Shown: positions 33,401 through 44,417 of the stretch, one piece after another
Position numbering within the stretch: the first letter of the stretch is position 1
How the letters are laid out: each line of letters starts with the position of its first letter
Source of the DNA: Diphasiastrum complanatum
Lineage: Eukaryota; Streptophyta; Lycopodiopsida; Lycopodiales; Lycopodiaceae
Assembly: GCA_029204225.1 (NCBI GenBank)
Contig: CM055095.1
Coordinates: forward strand, 17,565,934-17,629,933
DNA: 64,000 nucleotides
Reading direction: 5' to 3'
Notes under the pieces: generated by a model
Databases searched by the model: none
What the model saw: only the letters and a program-made list of their open reading frames with translations
What the model was told of the DNA's origin: nothing
Program-made: the position numbers and the translations under genes

Positions 33401-34312
33401 CTTTTGGAATCTTCAAGAATTGCCAAAAGCCACTCTAGCCCTTATGTTTTAAAATCCAAGGAGACCAAGAATGATGATCAACCATCAAGCTCCAAAGGTG
33501 GAAAGAAGAAAAAGCTAAACTCAAGTGCTTCTTTTGTGGAAAGAAGGGGCACTTTGCATCCGAGTGTTTCAAGAAGAAGAATGCACAAGGAGAGAGCAAA
33601 CAAGGCAACCTCACTCTTGAGGAAGATGAGGATGAAGTGGATTCATCCTTGATGGCTTCTACATCAACATCAAAGAGCTACTCTAATGACACATGGTGGA
33701 TTGATAGTGGGTCTAGTTCCCACATGACATTCCAAAAGGATTTTTTCTCAACTCTTATACCTTTTGTAGGTTGTAAAAAGTCTATTCTAACAGCAAGTGA
33801 TCAATAATGTAGCATAGATGGAGTGGGAACTATTCCCTTAAGTCTTGGATCCTCTAAAAGACTAGATCTTGATAATGTACTCTATGTTCCTACACTCACT
33901 AAGAATTTGTTAAGTGTAGGACAATTGACGGATGATGGCTTAGATGTCCATTTTAAGCAAGGTGTTTGCTCCATAATGATGAATAATACTTGCATTGTAA
34001 AGGGATTCAAGCAAGGAAGGCTTTTTAAGCTTGATGCTAATGTTTTTCTTGGAAGTGTGAACATGGTGAAGGAGGAGCTCAATCAATGGAGCTTTGGCAT
34101 AAGAGGTTGGGCCACCCCAACTTCAAATCTATGGAGATGCTATGCACCAAGGATCTTGCTCTCGGCCTTCCAAAGACACTCTCAAAGTGTGGAAAAATTT
34201 GTGAAGCTTGTAGCCTCTCAAAGGCACACAAGCTACCTTTTGATATCTCTTCCACTAGATCTACAAAAGCATTGAAGAAGAAACCCCAAGATCTAAGCCA
34301 TTCCATTTTTTG
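33400..34312 (+). pseudogene. Copia G zinc knuckle-protease-pre-integrase fragment
   Basis: Lys-rich gag tail, then in a shifted frame CFFCGKKGHFASECFKKK (CX2CX4HX4C). The protease motif WWIDSGSSSHMTF is near 33700. 33823-34100 has LDNVLYVPTLTKNLLSVGQL, and a frameshift near 34085 leads to the HHCC region LWHKRLGHPNFKSM...CEACSLSKAHKLPF. It stops at about 34312 with the integrase core absent. It is joined tail to tail with minus-strand Copia F at about 33400. Confidence 0.85.
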
Positions 34313-34998
34313 ATCTTAGACTAAGCTTGACACCCTTAGTAGGCTTAGACTCCATTCCTATTTCCTTGCTTAACCCTCTCCCCATCGGATTAAAATCCGT
34401 TATTACACACAATATTCACCCGGTTGGAGATCCAAAACCCATTCTTTGCCCTCTATATCCGACCGATTAGGGAGGCACAGAAAGGGTCCAACAAACAATA
34501 TGACAATTAATTGGCACAAAAAAGGATTTCACATGATGCTTTTTATTTTCAATGATATACATTGAAGTTCAAACATTAGAAAAAATATGGGCTCAAAATG
34601 GGCCCTTTAAGAAATTTCATTTTAGAGAGAGGTTATGTAGAGAGATAATACAAACCGGTAACTTCTGGTCGTCGTTTTTTGAGTTGCCCACCTTGTTCGA
34701 CGTTTAACTAGTATGGTAAACTTTAAACAATAGTTAGTTAAGCATGAGATGTAATAACTTCTTGTCATGCTTGTTCCAAAATTCGGGACTAGAGCTTTAA
34801 GATTGAAAATCTTGGCGTGTTCGATGCAAAAACTGAAGCGGGAGTGGCAGAACTTTTGAAATCACTGTATGCTTATAGTGAAGTATGAGGCGGGACGATT
34901 TTTCAATGCGACATAAACATTACAAAAGTAAAGTATGCTAGATCTATTCATATTGATTTATTGTAGTTTGATGCATTTACATGATTGTAGCTTTTAAT
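34313..34998. other. Left flank of the unassigned block
   Basis: Non-coding. It is the presumed 5' region of the plus-strand unknown gene. TTTTTCAATGCGACA near 34899 resembles part of the arm of the inverted-repeat modules at 38.9-40.4 kb, but no full module is present. No terminal inverted repeat was found. Confidence 0.35.
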
Positions 34999-37401
34999 AA
35001 TGGCAATGTTCCATTTGCATGTTGCTCTTCCGATGGAATGCACTCCAATTATTAAGAAAAATGCGAAAGTTGTAGAGAATGTTGCTGCAATAGTTAGAGA
35101 ATTGAAAATGAATAATCAAATGAATATAGATTTGTGGGTGGATGGATCAATTTATCCTAATGATCCAGCTACCAATTTGTGTCCAAATTTTAAGTTCGTA
35201 ACTCATCTTCTCATATATGTATGTGAAGGAAATAGCGGATTACTTGGATATTGTCAAAGGTTGCGTGATATTGGAATGCGTAGCATATCTTGTCTTAATC
35301 AGCAATTACAGTTTGCTAATCAACAATGGCAACGTGCAAATCAGCAATTGCTTCAATATGTGCAACACACTAGTGCTGAAAACAATGCACTCAAGAATGC
35401 TATGTCAGAATTGAATGCTACACTTTATTAAGCATAATTTGAGTTTCACATGTTTGTTGCAAATCATGTTTGGTGGCAAAGAACTATTAGATCGTTCATG
35501 TATTAAATCATCTTTAAGTCATGTTTTACCAAGAAAGTCAACAAAGGAAATGATAAAAAATTATCGGTTTGAAAAAATGAAAAAAAATTATTGTAGAGAC
35601 TATTTTGATTAAGGTTCAATCATACTTGGATGCAAATGTGATACAAGGTGCATGCGATGTATATGGAATTAGCAAAAATGCTTATTCTACTTTTTTTAGA
35701 ATAGTTAAAGAAGCTTTTTCTCAAGTGACGATGAAAAAAATTTATCTTTCGCATCCATATTGGGTAAGATTAGCAATAAATTATTATAATGACGGAATGT
35801 TCAAAGTAGTTGGTCAACCACTTCATATAACTGGATTATACAAATCAGAATATGGTGAGCTCAATCACAACGATTACAATAATATTTTCCTTGATATTGA
35901 AAATGTTCTAAAATATATTATTCGATTCTATAAACTAGACGAACATCAAGTAAATGGAAAGATCATTATTGTAATAAAATTGGATGAATCTGAAATCATC
36001 AAGGGTCAAAAGTTGGAACGCGTGAGTGTCACTTTGATGAACAAAATTTCAGATACAAATGATCGAACTTGTAGTGTTCAATCGGAAAATCACATATGGT
36101 GGTTGGCGGCATTCTAGGTATACATTTCAATTTTCATTTAGAATATCGTTATTAACAATTCATACCTTGCCAGTTTTTATTGACATGTCATGCATTACTT
36201 GCTTCTCTACAGGTCTTGAAAGAGGACCATAAAATACTTTCATGGATATTTTCAAGAACAAATTATGGCGAGATTACAAAGAGACATTTGGAGGGTGAGA
36301 AATTTACAGTAGAAAACCATGGATGTTTTCAAATTCAATGGCACCTTGCAGGGGATTTGAAAACATTAAAATGTATGTAAAATGTCTCTCCCGGGGCAAC
36401 ATCAAAGCATCCATGTCTTTATTTCATAAAAAATTGCTACAATATGAATTTGGGACGATCAACAAACACTGGCCCAACACGAGAAGCTGAAGATCCAAAT
36501 ATGAAAAGTGTTCTGCCAATTCTATTAAAAAATGTTCACATATGCACATTGCATGCTGAGGTTCGTATTATTGAAAAACTTATTTACCTGCATATTCTAC
36601 TAGCATAGAATCATAAACCGGAGTCTGTGTGCTAAAGCAGCATTTAGGAGGTTGGAAATAGTTCTGTCAAATGCAAGACTACATAAAGAGAATGTCATGA
36701 TTGAAAAAAGTGACAGACTCTCCGGGAAAAAAGGAAACATTCCTAATAAGCCATCAATTGGAGGTGCTAAAGCAAGAAGATTCTTATTCAATCACACATG
36801 CAAAGAATCAAGTGTCGGATACGAAATTTGGAGAGAAATTGTTCAAGCCACACGAACACTAGAAGGAAGTAATCGAGTGGAAAAGGGACAAGTGTGGACC
36901 AACTTAGACAAATTCATAGGTGTTATCAGGAAAGAAAACCTATCATCAGAAGATATGAGGACTTTGCAAAATCATTGCACCACATTTGTAAAATCTGTAC
37001 ATGATTGTTGGGGAAAAGAAGCGTTACTCATTACATGGTGCTAATCTATATCATTATCTGGTACTTTTCTCATTTAGGCTTATATTTTTTTCTATTGATG
37101 TAACTAATCAAAATTATTGTTTGCAGCACATCCTTCTTCATCATGCAACTTATTTTGCAAAGGAATATGGGAGCTTAAGTATCTATCATCACAAGGCATG
37201 AGAAAATCTCATTGGCAAGCAAGGGGAGCATTTCATAGAGCAACAAATCATGGAGGACACAATTCAAGAAATAAATATTTAGTTCAACTTTTTCAGTGGT
37301 TTTATAGAAGAGCACAATTTAGATATCAAGCTAAAAACTCGCCAAGTATTACGATATTTCGAAAGGCATTCAAATTCATAACAAAAGAGAGATCCTTGTA
37401 A
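34999..37401 (+). pseudogene. Unidentified intron-containing gene, decayed
   Basis: I do not recognise the family. 34999-35431 encodes a protein ending in a Gln-rich coiled coil (LNQQLQFANQQWQRANQQLL). 35470-36117 follows with a frameshift near 35608; it contains IVIKLDESEIIKGQKLERVS and ends SENHIWWLAAF. A 95-bp GT-AG intron (36118-36212, phase 0) follows, where the last exon codon is TAG in a CAG|GT-like context. 36213-36590 continues with one TAA (36377). 36640-37060 is open with one frameshift near 37010, and a second clear intron (about 37061-37126) joins LHGANLYHYL to HILLHHATYF. The C-terminus has SSQGMRKSH...HRATNHGG...FQWFYRR. The acidic, His and Gly pattern vaguely recalls DDE-type transposases; that is inference. 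The ancestral protein was about 750-800 residues. Confidence 0.6.
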
Positions 37402-37439
37402 TATATCAAAAATCTATTACAGAAAATTATTTAATTATC

Positions 37440-38429
37440 TTCATCATCCTCTTCAAGATTCAAACGAATGGTATTGTCATGAAGGAATAATCTCCTTTCA
37501 TATGGATCCAAAAATTCTAATTTTTTTACTTTTGCTCATATCAATGTAACCCGAATAAAGGGCCATTGCAGATGATCTTTTTGTAGTCTCATTGACAAAA
37601 ATTATTTTATATGTTCCTCTTGCGTACTTATGGCCTCCTAAACTGATAATGATTTGATGGCCATAATGACAGTGGTTGCATATGGATTAAAAGGTGAATG
37701 ATATATACAAATCTCATTTTTTTGAAAGTTTTCCAAATAATGAGATAGAGACATATTCTTTCTCCTAGCTGATACATCTCAAACGCCTCCATGTCTCATA
37801 CCAAAGGCATCAATTTCAATAGCATCCTGTAAACGAAAAAAGAAAATAAATTTAGAATGATACATAACACTGCAAACTCATACTTTAACAAGGTGTTTGA
37901 AATAAGAAAACCGAACAATATCAATACCAATATAATATCTACGTACTAGGTCATAATCATCGTATTCAACGATGTTTGCTCTTCTAATGTCATGTCCCCC
38001 AATGGCCTCTATATTTTCGAAGGGGATATATCTAGGCCTTGGGGGATATTTTTTTTGAAATTCCAAAAATTCCTCCTCTGTAGACATAGTTTTTTTATAG
38101 GCTTTAGATTTTTCAATCATGGCCTCCAAGGCCTCATTGCCAAATTTCCAATTGTCATCTTTATCATAATCTATCTCACTTTCAAGGTCATCATATGTGT
38201 AATCAACAATGTCGAAAAATTCTGATAAATTTTGAGAAAAAATTGAGAGGATTTCATCCTCTCTCAAATTCAAAACATTTTCTATATCATTAAATAAAAT
38301 ATAGATTTTATTATTTATAAAATATAAGGGAACATCGAGTAGAGTTATTTGATTAACAGGAGATACAGATGGAAGAGAATTAGAGAGAATTATAGAACGA
38401 GGGAGAGTTTTTTGATAATATGAAGCCAT
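37440..38429 (-). pseudogene. Unidentified gene, downstream part, with a 57-bp intron
   Basis: ATG at 38429 opens a 183-codon acidic frame to 37878. A GT-AG intron (37883-37827, 57 bp) in phase 0 then leads to a continuation to about 37440: DAIEIDAFGMRHGGV, a TGA, then DVSARRKNMSLSHYLENFQK and PFNPYATTVIMAIKSLSV, with further stops. The product is rich in Tyr, Asp, Glu and Ile; YPPRPRYIPFENIEAIGGHD is distinctive. I know no family with this sequence. It overlaps the upstream frame by 40 bp in a different frame, so the two may be one gene with a frameshift. It converges on the plus-strand unknown gene with about 40 bp between them. Confidence 0.5.
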
Positions 38430-38935
38430 AGATGCTTCAACTCAACCCCTATATCAGTATCTGCATCATCCACATCAACTGGAGCAGGTGCAGATACTTC
38501 GATCAATGAAACAGTTGAAGATTCAACAAACTCATCATTTGAAATTTCATCGGATATGTAAAAGACAAAAGTCATTCCTTTGATTATAAGGCGACATATT
38601 CTTTTGTGGATATCACAATATATATATCTTTTGAAATGGTCATGCAGGTTAGAGTACCTTCTATTGTGTTTATGCTTAGAGGATGGTTGGGAATGTACAA
38701 GGTCCTGAAAATGAATGAAACAAAAACTATCTATATCCAAAACATGAGTACTAATAATCTGAAAAAAATGATCAAGATAAGGAATTAAATTATAACGATT
38801 TTCATAAACTAGCTTATCAATATTGAAGGGAGCAAATATAATACTCGCAAAATATTCTAATTTCTCAGATGGAATGTCACTAGCATTCAAAAAATCCATA
38901 AGTTTGTTATCTGAGGACATGGAGGAATTAGCCAT
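38390..38935 (-). CDS. Unidentified 181-residue protein
   Basis: An uninterrupted frame from ATG at 38935 to 38390. It reads as a soluble, His/Tyr/Phe/Ile-rich protein (NLHDHFKRYIYCDIHKRICR; FVFYISDEISNDEF) with an acidic Ala/Pro/Val/Asp C-terminus. No signal peptide, membrane segment or known motif is visible. Its start codon lies 9 bp from the first of six inverted-repeat modules, which would form its 5' UTR or promoter. It overlaps the next minus-strand frame by 40 bp. It may be an intact small gene or the N-terminal part of one longer decayed gene. Confidence 0.45.
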   Translation of the reverse strand: MANSSMSSDNKLMDFLNASDIPSEKLEYFASIIFAPFNIDKLVYENRYNLIPYLDHFFQIISTHVLDIDSFCFIHFQDLVHSQPSSKHKHNRRYSNLHDHFKRYIYCDIHKRICRLIIKGMTFVFYISDEISNDEFVESSTVSLIEVSAPAPVDVDDADTDIGVELKHLWLHIIKKLSLVL

Positions 38936-38944
38936 ATTGAATCT

Positions 38945-39015
38945 GATATCAGTTCAATGCGACAAAATGATATTGGTAGAGGAATGAACCAAAGTGCGCG
39001 CGTTGATCTGATATC
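38945..39015. repeat. Inverted-repeat module 1 (71 bp)
   Basis: Begins GATATCAGTTCAATGCGA and ends GCGCGTTGATCTGATATC; about 18-bp imperfect arms and a loop of about 33 bp. It lies immediately upstream of the minus-strand ATG at 38935. Confidence 0.75.
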
Positions 39016-39062
39016 GTTAGGACGAGAATGAAATTTTTTGCAAGCACACGTCAGAAGAGGCT

Positions 39063-39133
39063 GATATCAATTCAGTGCGCCTAAATAAATCCGACCGTGC
39101 ACTATATGGGAAGGCACGCGTCGATTCGATATC
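39063..39133. repeat. Inverted-repeat module 2 (71 bp)
   Basis: Begins GATATCAATTCAGTGCGC and ends GCACGCGTCGATTCGATATC. Arms match those of module 1; the loop does not. Confidence 0.8.
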
Positions 39134-39605
39134 GAGAGAAAGAAAGAAAACAAGATGACTAGTGAGTTCAGAATGAAAGATCACATAATTGAAATATGGA
39201 GAGTGGTGCCCATATTTATAGCCAATTTTTATTGATCACAACCCTACATTTGTCAAATAATGAACTAAGAAACATAGCCTATATTTATCCACCAATCAGA
39301 GTGAGACAAATTTGTACCTATGTTGGAATACATTAAATAGTCTATCACTAGATTCTACGAATCATTATTAGCCTTGATCCTAGAATCTGTACCTACGCCG
39401 GAATACATTAAATAGTCTATGACTAGCCTCACCGAATCATCATTAAACAAATATTAAATGGGCAATATTGAAAAACATGTACGAGGAGAATCATTACAGA
39501 CTCTCATCCTATTTAAGGACCGTAAAGACGAGATTTTTCTTTTTGAGATAATGTTCATTCAGAACATTTTCATAATGCGTTCCAATATATTTTCAGTGCA
39601 TCTCA

Positions 39606-39677
39606 GATATCGAATCAGCGCGCATGTGGAGAAGACAGTGAATTTTTCACTTGGATTGCGCGCGTCGAATCGCTATT
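39606..39677. repeat. Inverted-repeat module 3 (72 bp)
   Basis: Begins GATATCGAATCAGCGCGC and ends GCGCGCGTCGAATCGCTATT. Confidence 0.8.
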
Positions 39678-39822
39678 GTAGGAAAAAAAAAATTGGAAAA
39701 TTTTCGAAATTATTGGAGGGTATTTTGCATGATCAAAACTTGATTCGATAGACACTTCATACTGTTGTCCACAGCTAAGAAGAATCTATCTAGTCAAGCT
39801 TTGATCATTCATATTATCTTCC

Positions 39823-39893
39823 AATATCGGTTCAGCGTGCAAGAATAGTCTCTTTGATTTTCTCATTTAGTATATGCACGTCGATTTGCTATT
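39823..39893. repeat. Inverted-repeat module 4 (71 bp)
   Basis: Begins AATATCGGTTCAGCGTGC and ends GCACGTCGATTTGCTATT. Confidence 0.78.
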
Positions 39894-40278
39894 GGGTGAA
39901 ATAATGGCCGTTGGAATTTTTTGAAATTATTATGATTGGATATAAAAAAGGTCAGATATTTAAAGCTTAACCTTGTCAATTTCAGCAATAAATTGTAGAT
40001 GTGACCATACTTTTGTAGAATTAATTGTAGATGTGACCATACTTTTGTTTTAATTAATTGTGGTGGTTATTATCGACTAATCATTTTGAAGAAAGATTGA
40101 TATTTAATTTGATTTGATTGACAAGTCTTTGAATATCTCGAAGTAATCATTAGCGTAATCGGAGCCTCGGACATCCAAACCACCACGTTTGCAATCATTT
40201 CGGATTTTCTCTATATAAACAAACAGACGACGCTGAAATTTTTTTGCTTAAATTTCTTGTCGTTCTCTATATCCATGC

Positions 40279-40349
40279 GATATCAATTCAGCGTGCTCGA
40301 AGCAAACTTCCTTCCATCCGCTTTTACTCGTGTGCATCCATCCGCTACC
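40279..40349. repeat. Inverted-repeat module 5 (71 bp)
   Basis: Begins GATATCAATTCAGCGTGC. The right arm is degraded (GTGTGCATCCATCCGCTACC), so this copy rests mainly on its left arm and length. Confidence 0.6.
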
Positions 40350-40372
40350 AGCTATTGGTTAGGTTTATTTCA

Positions 40373-40443
40373 GATATCGGTTCGACGCGCTCGACCTGAC
40401 CTCTGAGCCTGAGTTATCTTTCATCGTGCACTGATCCGATATT
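40373..40443. repeat. Inverted-repeat module 6 (71 bp)
   Basis: Begins GATATCGGTTCGACGCGC and ends GTGCACTGATCCGATATT. Confidence 0.75.
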
Positions 40444-40452
40444 GGATACTAA

Positions 40453-41439
40453 TGGCGCGAACTAAGCCGACATCATGAGTCCACCTTGGTGGAATCCCAA
40501 TCACAGGAGGGGGTCAGGGAAATGCACCACCACCGCCTCGTCCAGCACCACCTCCTCCTAGGCCAAGGGGCAGAAGAAGAGACCCACATAAATTACATCT
40601 CAATAATCAACTACCAAATAGAGATAATCATTTGGGTCTAGGAAGTCTAAATTCCACTGAATCAATTGAAAACATCAACAGATTCTGAGCCATATTCACA
40701 AATCTTATATGGAAGTATAATTTCATATAACCATAATGGTCATTCAGAATCTAGTTTCATATTGGAAGGAGTTATATGAATCTCAATTCAATTGTCTCGT
40801 ATTTAAGAAATTTCTAAAAAGTAGAGGTCTAAAAAGAAGAGAAATAGATTTAAGGACCTCTAGATTTTGATCATAAATACCATTTGGGATCCAGATCTAT
40901 ATCTCAAAATTTCCCAAAATACCCTAAACAAAAAAATCAATGTATTTCACGGTTAGTATTACCACTACAGTAATCACTAACCATCGGTTTACAGATCATT
41001 CTTACCCAAGAAATTCCCTTTGGAATTACTGATGTCCCATACCACCAGTTTTTCCTCCAAAATTTCTCTGCATCTGGATTTGTTTACCCAAAAAGTAAAA
41101 AAGACTATTTGGCTATCCTATACCCAAATATAGGATCAAAAGCACAACCAATTCCAGGAGATACTTCTAACCATTGAATTCTCTCATGCCCCTTAAGTGT
41201 TACTAAAAGAATATCAATCTGCATAACACCCAGTGAACAATATCACACAATATTGTCTAAAATGCCTCATGATTATTCACTAACACTAAAGGAACGTGGA
41301 TCTCAACAAAACCGAATACTATACTGTCCTAGATATTCAATATCTATTTCAAAATCGATAAAAAGAACTTAATTCTTTGGTGGCATCAACTCAAAAGCTT
41401 GGAGGACAGCTCTTCCTTGTTGATTTATAGCCCACTACA
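40453..41439. other. Proline-rich coding-like scrap and non-coding DNA
   Basis: 40490-40688 (+) reads GGGQGNAPPPPRPAPPPPRP, then a basic RGRRRDPHK segment, to a TGA at 40686-40688, with no good start (a TGA lies upstream in frame). It may be the N-terminus of a structural or gag-like protein. The remainder to 41439 is stop-rich. Confidence 0.3.
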
Positions 41440-41672
41440 TATTTCCCCCTCTCCTTCCTATGACCTTGATGGTTGAGAGCCTCTCTTAGACCACTCTCTC
41501 CTTAGTTACACTACCTTGCATCGTTGGCATAACCCCTCCATTTTTCTTGATTTTTTCAACTCCCTCCGGTCGCTTTTGCATGATCGTTCATGTTGGAGCA
41601 AGAGACTTCGTGTCTCTCATTTCCTCACTATTGGGAAGCTTAGATACCTTGCATATTGCATTTGCTGGGGAA

Positions 41673-42581
41673 TGGGGAACATAGGTCCAAAGGATCAAGT
41701 CGAACAATCGGATCGGGACGATCCTGCTATTGCGCGGAGGCAATGGTCAACTGATTCCCTCGGTGCGTGCACTACTATAGCAGTAGACGAACACATGATT
41801 AAAGTAGAACTTTAATTGCGCGGTTGTTTGCGGAAGCAGAAGAGCAGACAATCAGACAAAGCAAATAAGAATGTCAGATAGGAAGACGCAGTAGCAAAGC
41901 ATACAATCTTAACAAGAACTCTGAACGCAATAAAAGATAGTGATTGATTCAGATTAGTGTATGGAAATACAAGTCAGTTTGATGTATGAGAAAAAGACAA
42001 TAGTGGACAAAACCGCGTGCCCTCCAGGAAGCTAACTCCACTCTGTAAAAGCTATGAGGTTATTACTGACAATCAGTCTGAAGAAAGAATCGATGCATGA
42101 AAGCATCTACAATGTCCATCTCATTATCATCATTGATTGATTAGATTACAATAGTTATCTATATTCAATTTTACATCTGTGCAAATGAGTGAATGACGTG
42201 GAGCCGTTGTGCCGTCTGGAGGAGATCGTGGCTGCTGCTGTCATTGTCAAATCGTTTGGACAGTACATGAAGTGAGCGTGAGGAGGCTTCAACTATTCGA
42301 ACGTCGAGCAAGTCACTGTTGTGGCCAATTGGGTAATTGACAAGTCAAAGCTCCCAAAAGTCGGACAAGTCGACTAGTTGAGAGAGTCGATAAGTCGGAC
42401 TCTCCGATTATGTCGGCCAAGTCGGGCTTGCCCGATAAGTCGGCCAAGTCGACAAGTCGGGGGCTATTCTCTTGCTTGTCTTCCGTAATAGAGTTGTGTG
42501 ACAACACATGTTAGTTTGCAGCATTATGAATGGAACTAGATTAACATGGGATTTAGAAGAGTAGAGCAAATAAATCCAACA
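41673..42581 (-). repeat. Solo LTR of the Copia C/D family
   Basis: In minus orientation it starts TGTTGGATTTATTTGC (42581) like LTR C, contains GGGCACGCGGTTTTG, and ends in the sequence that forms the palindrome arms at 27.7 kb. No primer site or polypurine tract flanks it and LINE sequence lies on both sides. No clean target duplication is visible (AACAT near both ends is uncertain). Seven AAGTCG motifs cluster at 42357-42460. Confidence 0.75.
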
Positions 42582-42625
42582 ACATTCTTACCAAGTCCCT
42601 TTCTCTTTTGTCCAAATGACTCTTT

Positions 42626-42952
42626 TTGAACGATTGCCTTTGCCCTATTTGCCAACTGGAGGAAAAAACGGTTGAACACCTGTTCTTTTATTGTCGGCTG
42701 GATTTATGGTCTGCGCTCGCCCACTTGCGTCCCCGTTGGGGTTTCACCTTTGCTCTGGGAATTGATACCATTATGCTGGGCAACTCTCATATTTCAGATC
42801 ACTCTACTCTCACTCTTTGGCATGTCTGCAAGATGGCGATACTATGGAAGGTTTGGATGGCACAAAATCAACAAGTTTTTGAAGGCACTATTTCCCCTCT
42901 TTCGGTTGCAGCTTGTTTTCATATAGCTACTTTTTTTATGCACACTAGTTAA
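42626..42952 (+). pseudogene. LINE zf-RVT domain fragment
   Basis: An open frame with the CX2C...HX3-4C zinc-binding pattern of LINE ORF2 C-termini (CPIC...EHLFFYC), followed by the usual Trp-rich tail. Cut off at the 5' side by the solo LTR. Confidence 0.7.
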
Positions 42953-43118
42953 ATTTTTGGACTGCCTCCATGTGTGGTGCACTAAAGTCCTCGCCTATTT
43001 TGGTTGTATAGGTTGTCTTTTTGAACTATTTTTTAGTGACTTGGTCGCGGGTTGCCATGCTTTTGTGCTTGTACATTTGTGAAAATATAGTAATATATTT
43101 AAGCTTTAAAAAAAAAAC

Positions 43119-44417
43119 ACAAAGGAGTTCCGAGCTGCCACTAGTCTTAGAAGCCCCTAAAACACTCCTTATAGTCAGCTGCTGCCGTTTATTCACAAAA
43201 AATAGGATGGTTAATATGCCATAATGAGCCTTACTATTTTTAGTAAGGCAACTTTGAAGGGCATAAATTCTTGAACTTTCATTTTGAAAGGTGCGGGCGT
43301 TTTGCGAGAGGAGCGTGAATCTAAAAGTCATCTTTTGCCTGCATGTCTCCTTAGCATCTGCGTTGAAAATGAGCATCGCAAGTCCTATTGTCCTCGTTGG
43401 AGTTCCCAATGCAGCTTGTGGATACGTTAATACAATTGCGTGAATGCTGCAGTGTGGATAAAGCAGGCAAAATCCTTTCACGTTTACTCTGGAATTCTTT
43501 GTTTCATTCTAGCCAAGTGCCGTGTGTTCACTGTGCACCTCTGTCTGCTCTACATATTTGTACATCAGTGATTTGGAAACGTCTTGTGTGGTGAAAGATT
43601 GTTTTGAAAAAGCAATATCTAAACCAACATAAATGAAAAAGCAATATCTGGATTTGTTGTCTTGGCTAGCGGGTATTGGCTTTGTGGCAGCGAAGAACAA
43701 GTGACGAGCACAACTGCTAGTCATATAAGTAGGATTGAGTCACTGGTTGCGTTCTTTTAACAGAGATACGTTTGCGAGCATTGCGAAGATGGGAACAGCG
43801 TCCTAAAGCGCAATCTCAATGAAGGCGTACTCGCTTTTATCAGAGTGTCTTATGCAAGGTTGAATAGCTATTTGTTGTGTTGGTGTGCTACTGCTAGCGG
43901 TCGATCAACTACCAGTAAAGACTCTTAATCAGCTCAATGGCAGTAAGTAACGTTTGTCATTGTTGTGGCCTACTGCATTTGTTCGTGTTGCTTTATGTTT
44001 TAGCTTTTAGATTTTGATAGCTTAAACTGTTTGCTTGCACGTGCTCGTTGGTTGTTACGCACTAGAATATTGTTCTGCGCACAAGACCTGCGCTGCTCAT
44101 TTTGGTAATCTACACACATTCTCTTCTCTTCTGAATCTGGTTCTTGGTAGTTGAGAATCATCAAGATTGAAGGCGAGCATGGTTCATGGCAAGAGAGGTA
44201 GCAACTGACCATAACGTCAGTTAACGGGCCCATCATGACAAATTGCAGGGCTCGGCCTTGCAATTTGTCATAACTTATTTAATACATTAATTTTGTTAGT
44301 GAGTCCTTGTGATTCACGTGGCCAAGACGAGTCTGAGGCCACAACTCTTTCCTTTGTCTTCCTTTAGCTTTTGCTTTTTCTTTCATATCCGCAAGCATTT
44401 GGGGGAGGAGGCGGAGC
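43119..44417. other. Upstream region of the hydrolase gene
   Basis: No gene or element recognised. The promoter of the plus-strand gene starting at 44418 should lie here. A TGA at 44334 in the frame of the first ATG limits any N-terminal extension. Confidence 0.45.

Larger units (their letters stand above)
41440..43118 (+). mobile_element. LINE 3'-end remnant, split by a solo LTR
   Basis: 42626-42952 encodes CLCPICQLEEKTVEHLFFYC followed by LWSALAHLRP and LWHVCKMAILWKVWMAQNQQVF, the C-terminal zinc-binding region (zf-RVT) of plant non-LTR retrotransposons. 41516-41668 upstream reads as the preceding LINE sequence (TLHRWHNPSIFLDFFNSLRS). A 3' UTR and an A-run (43109-43118) close the element. 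The LTR at 41673-42581 interrupts it. RT is not in the window, so this is 5'-truncated or further deleted. Confidence 0.7.

Noticed and set aside
38945-40443. CRISPR-like array
   Set aside because: Spacing between modules is irregular, the repeats are paired inverted arms, and the context is eukaryotic; no cas-like genes.
38945-40443. tRNA genes, because each module is 71-72 bp
   Set aside because: The modules have long complementary ends but no A box, B box, T arm or CCA context.
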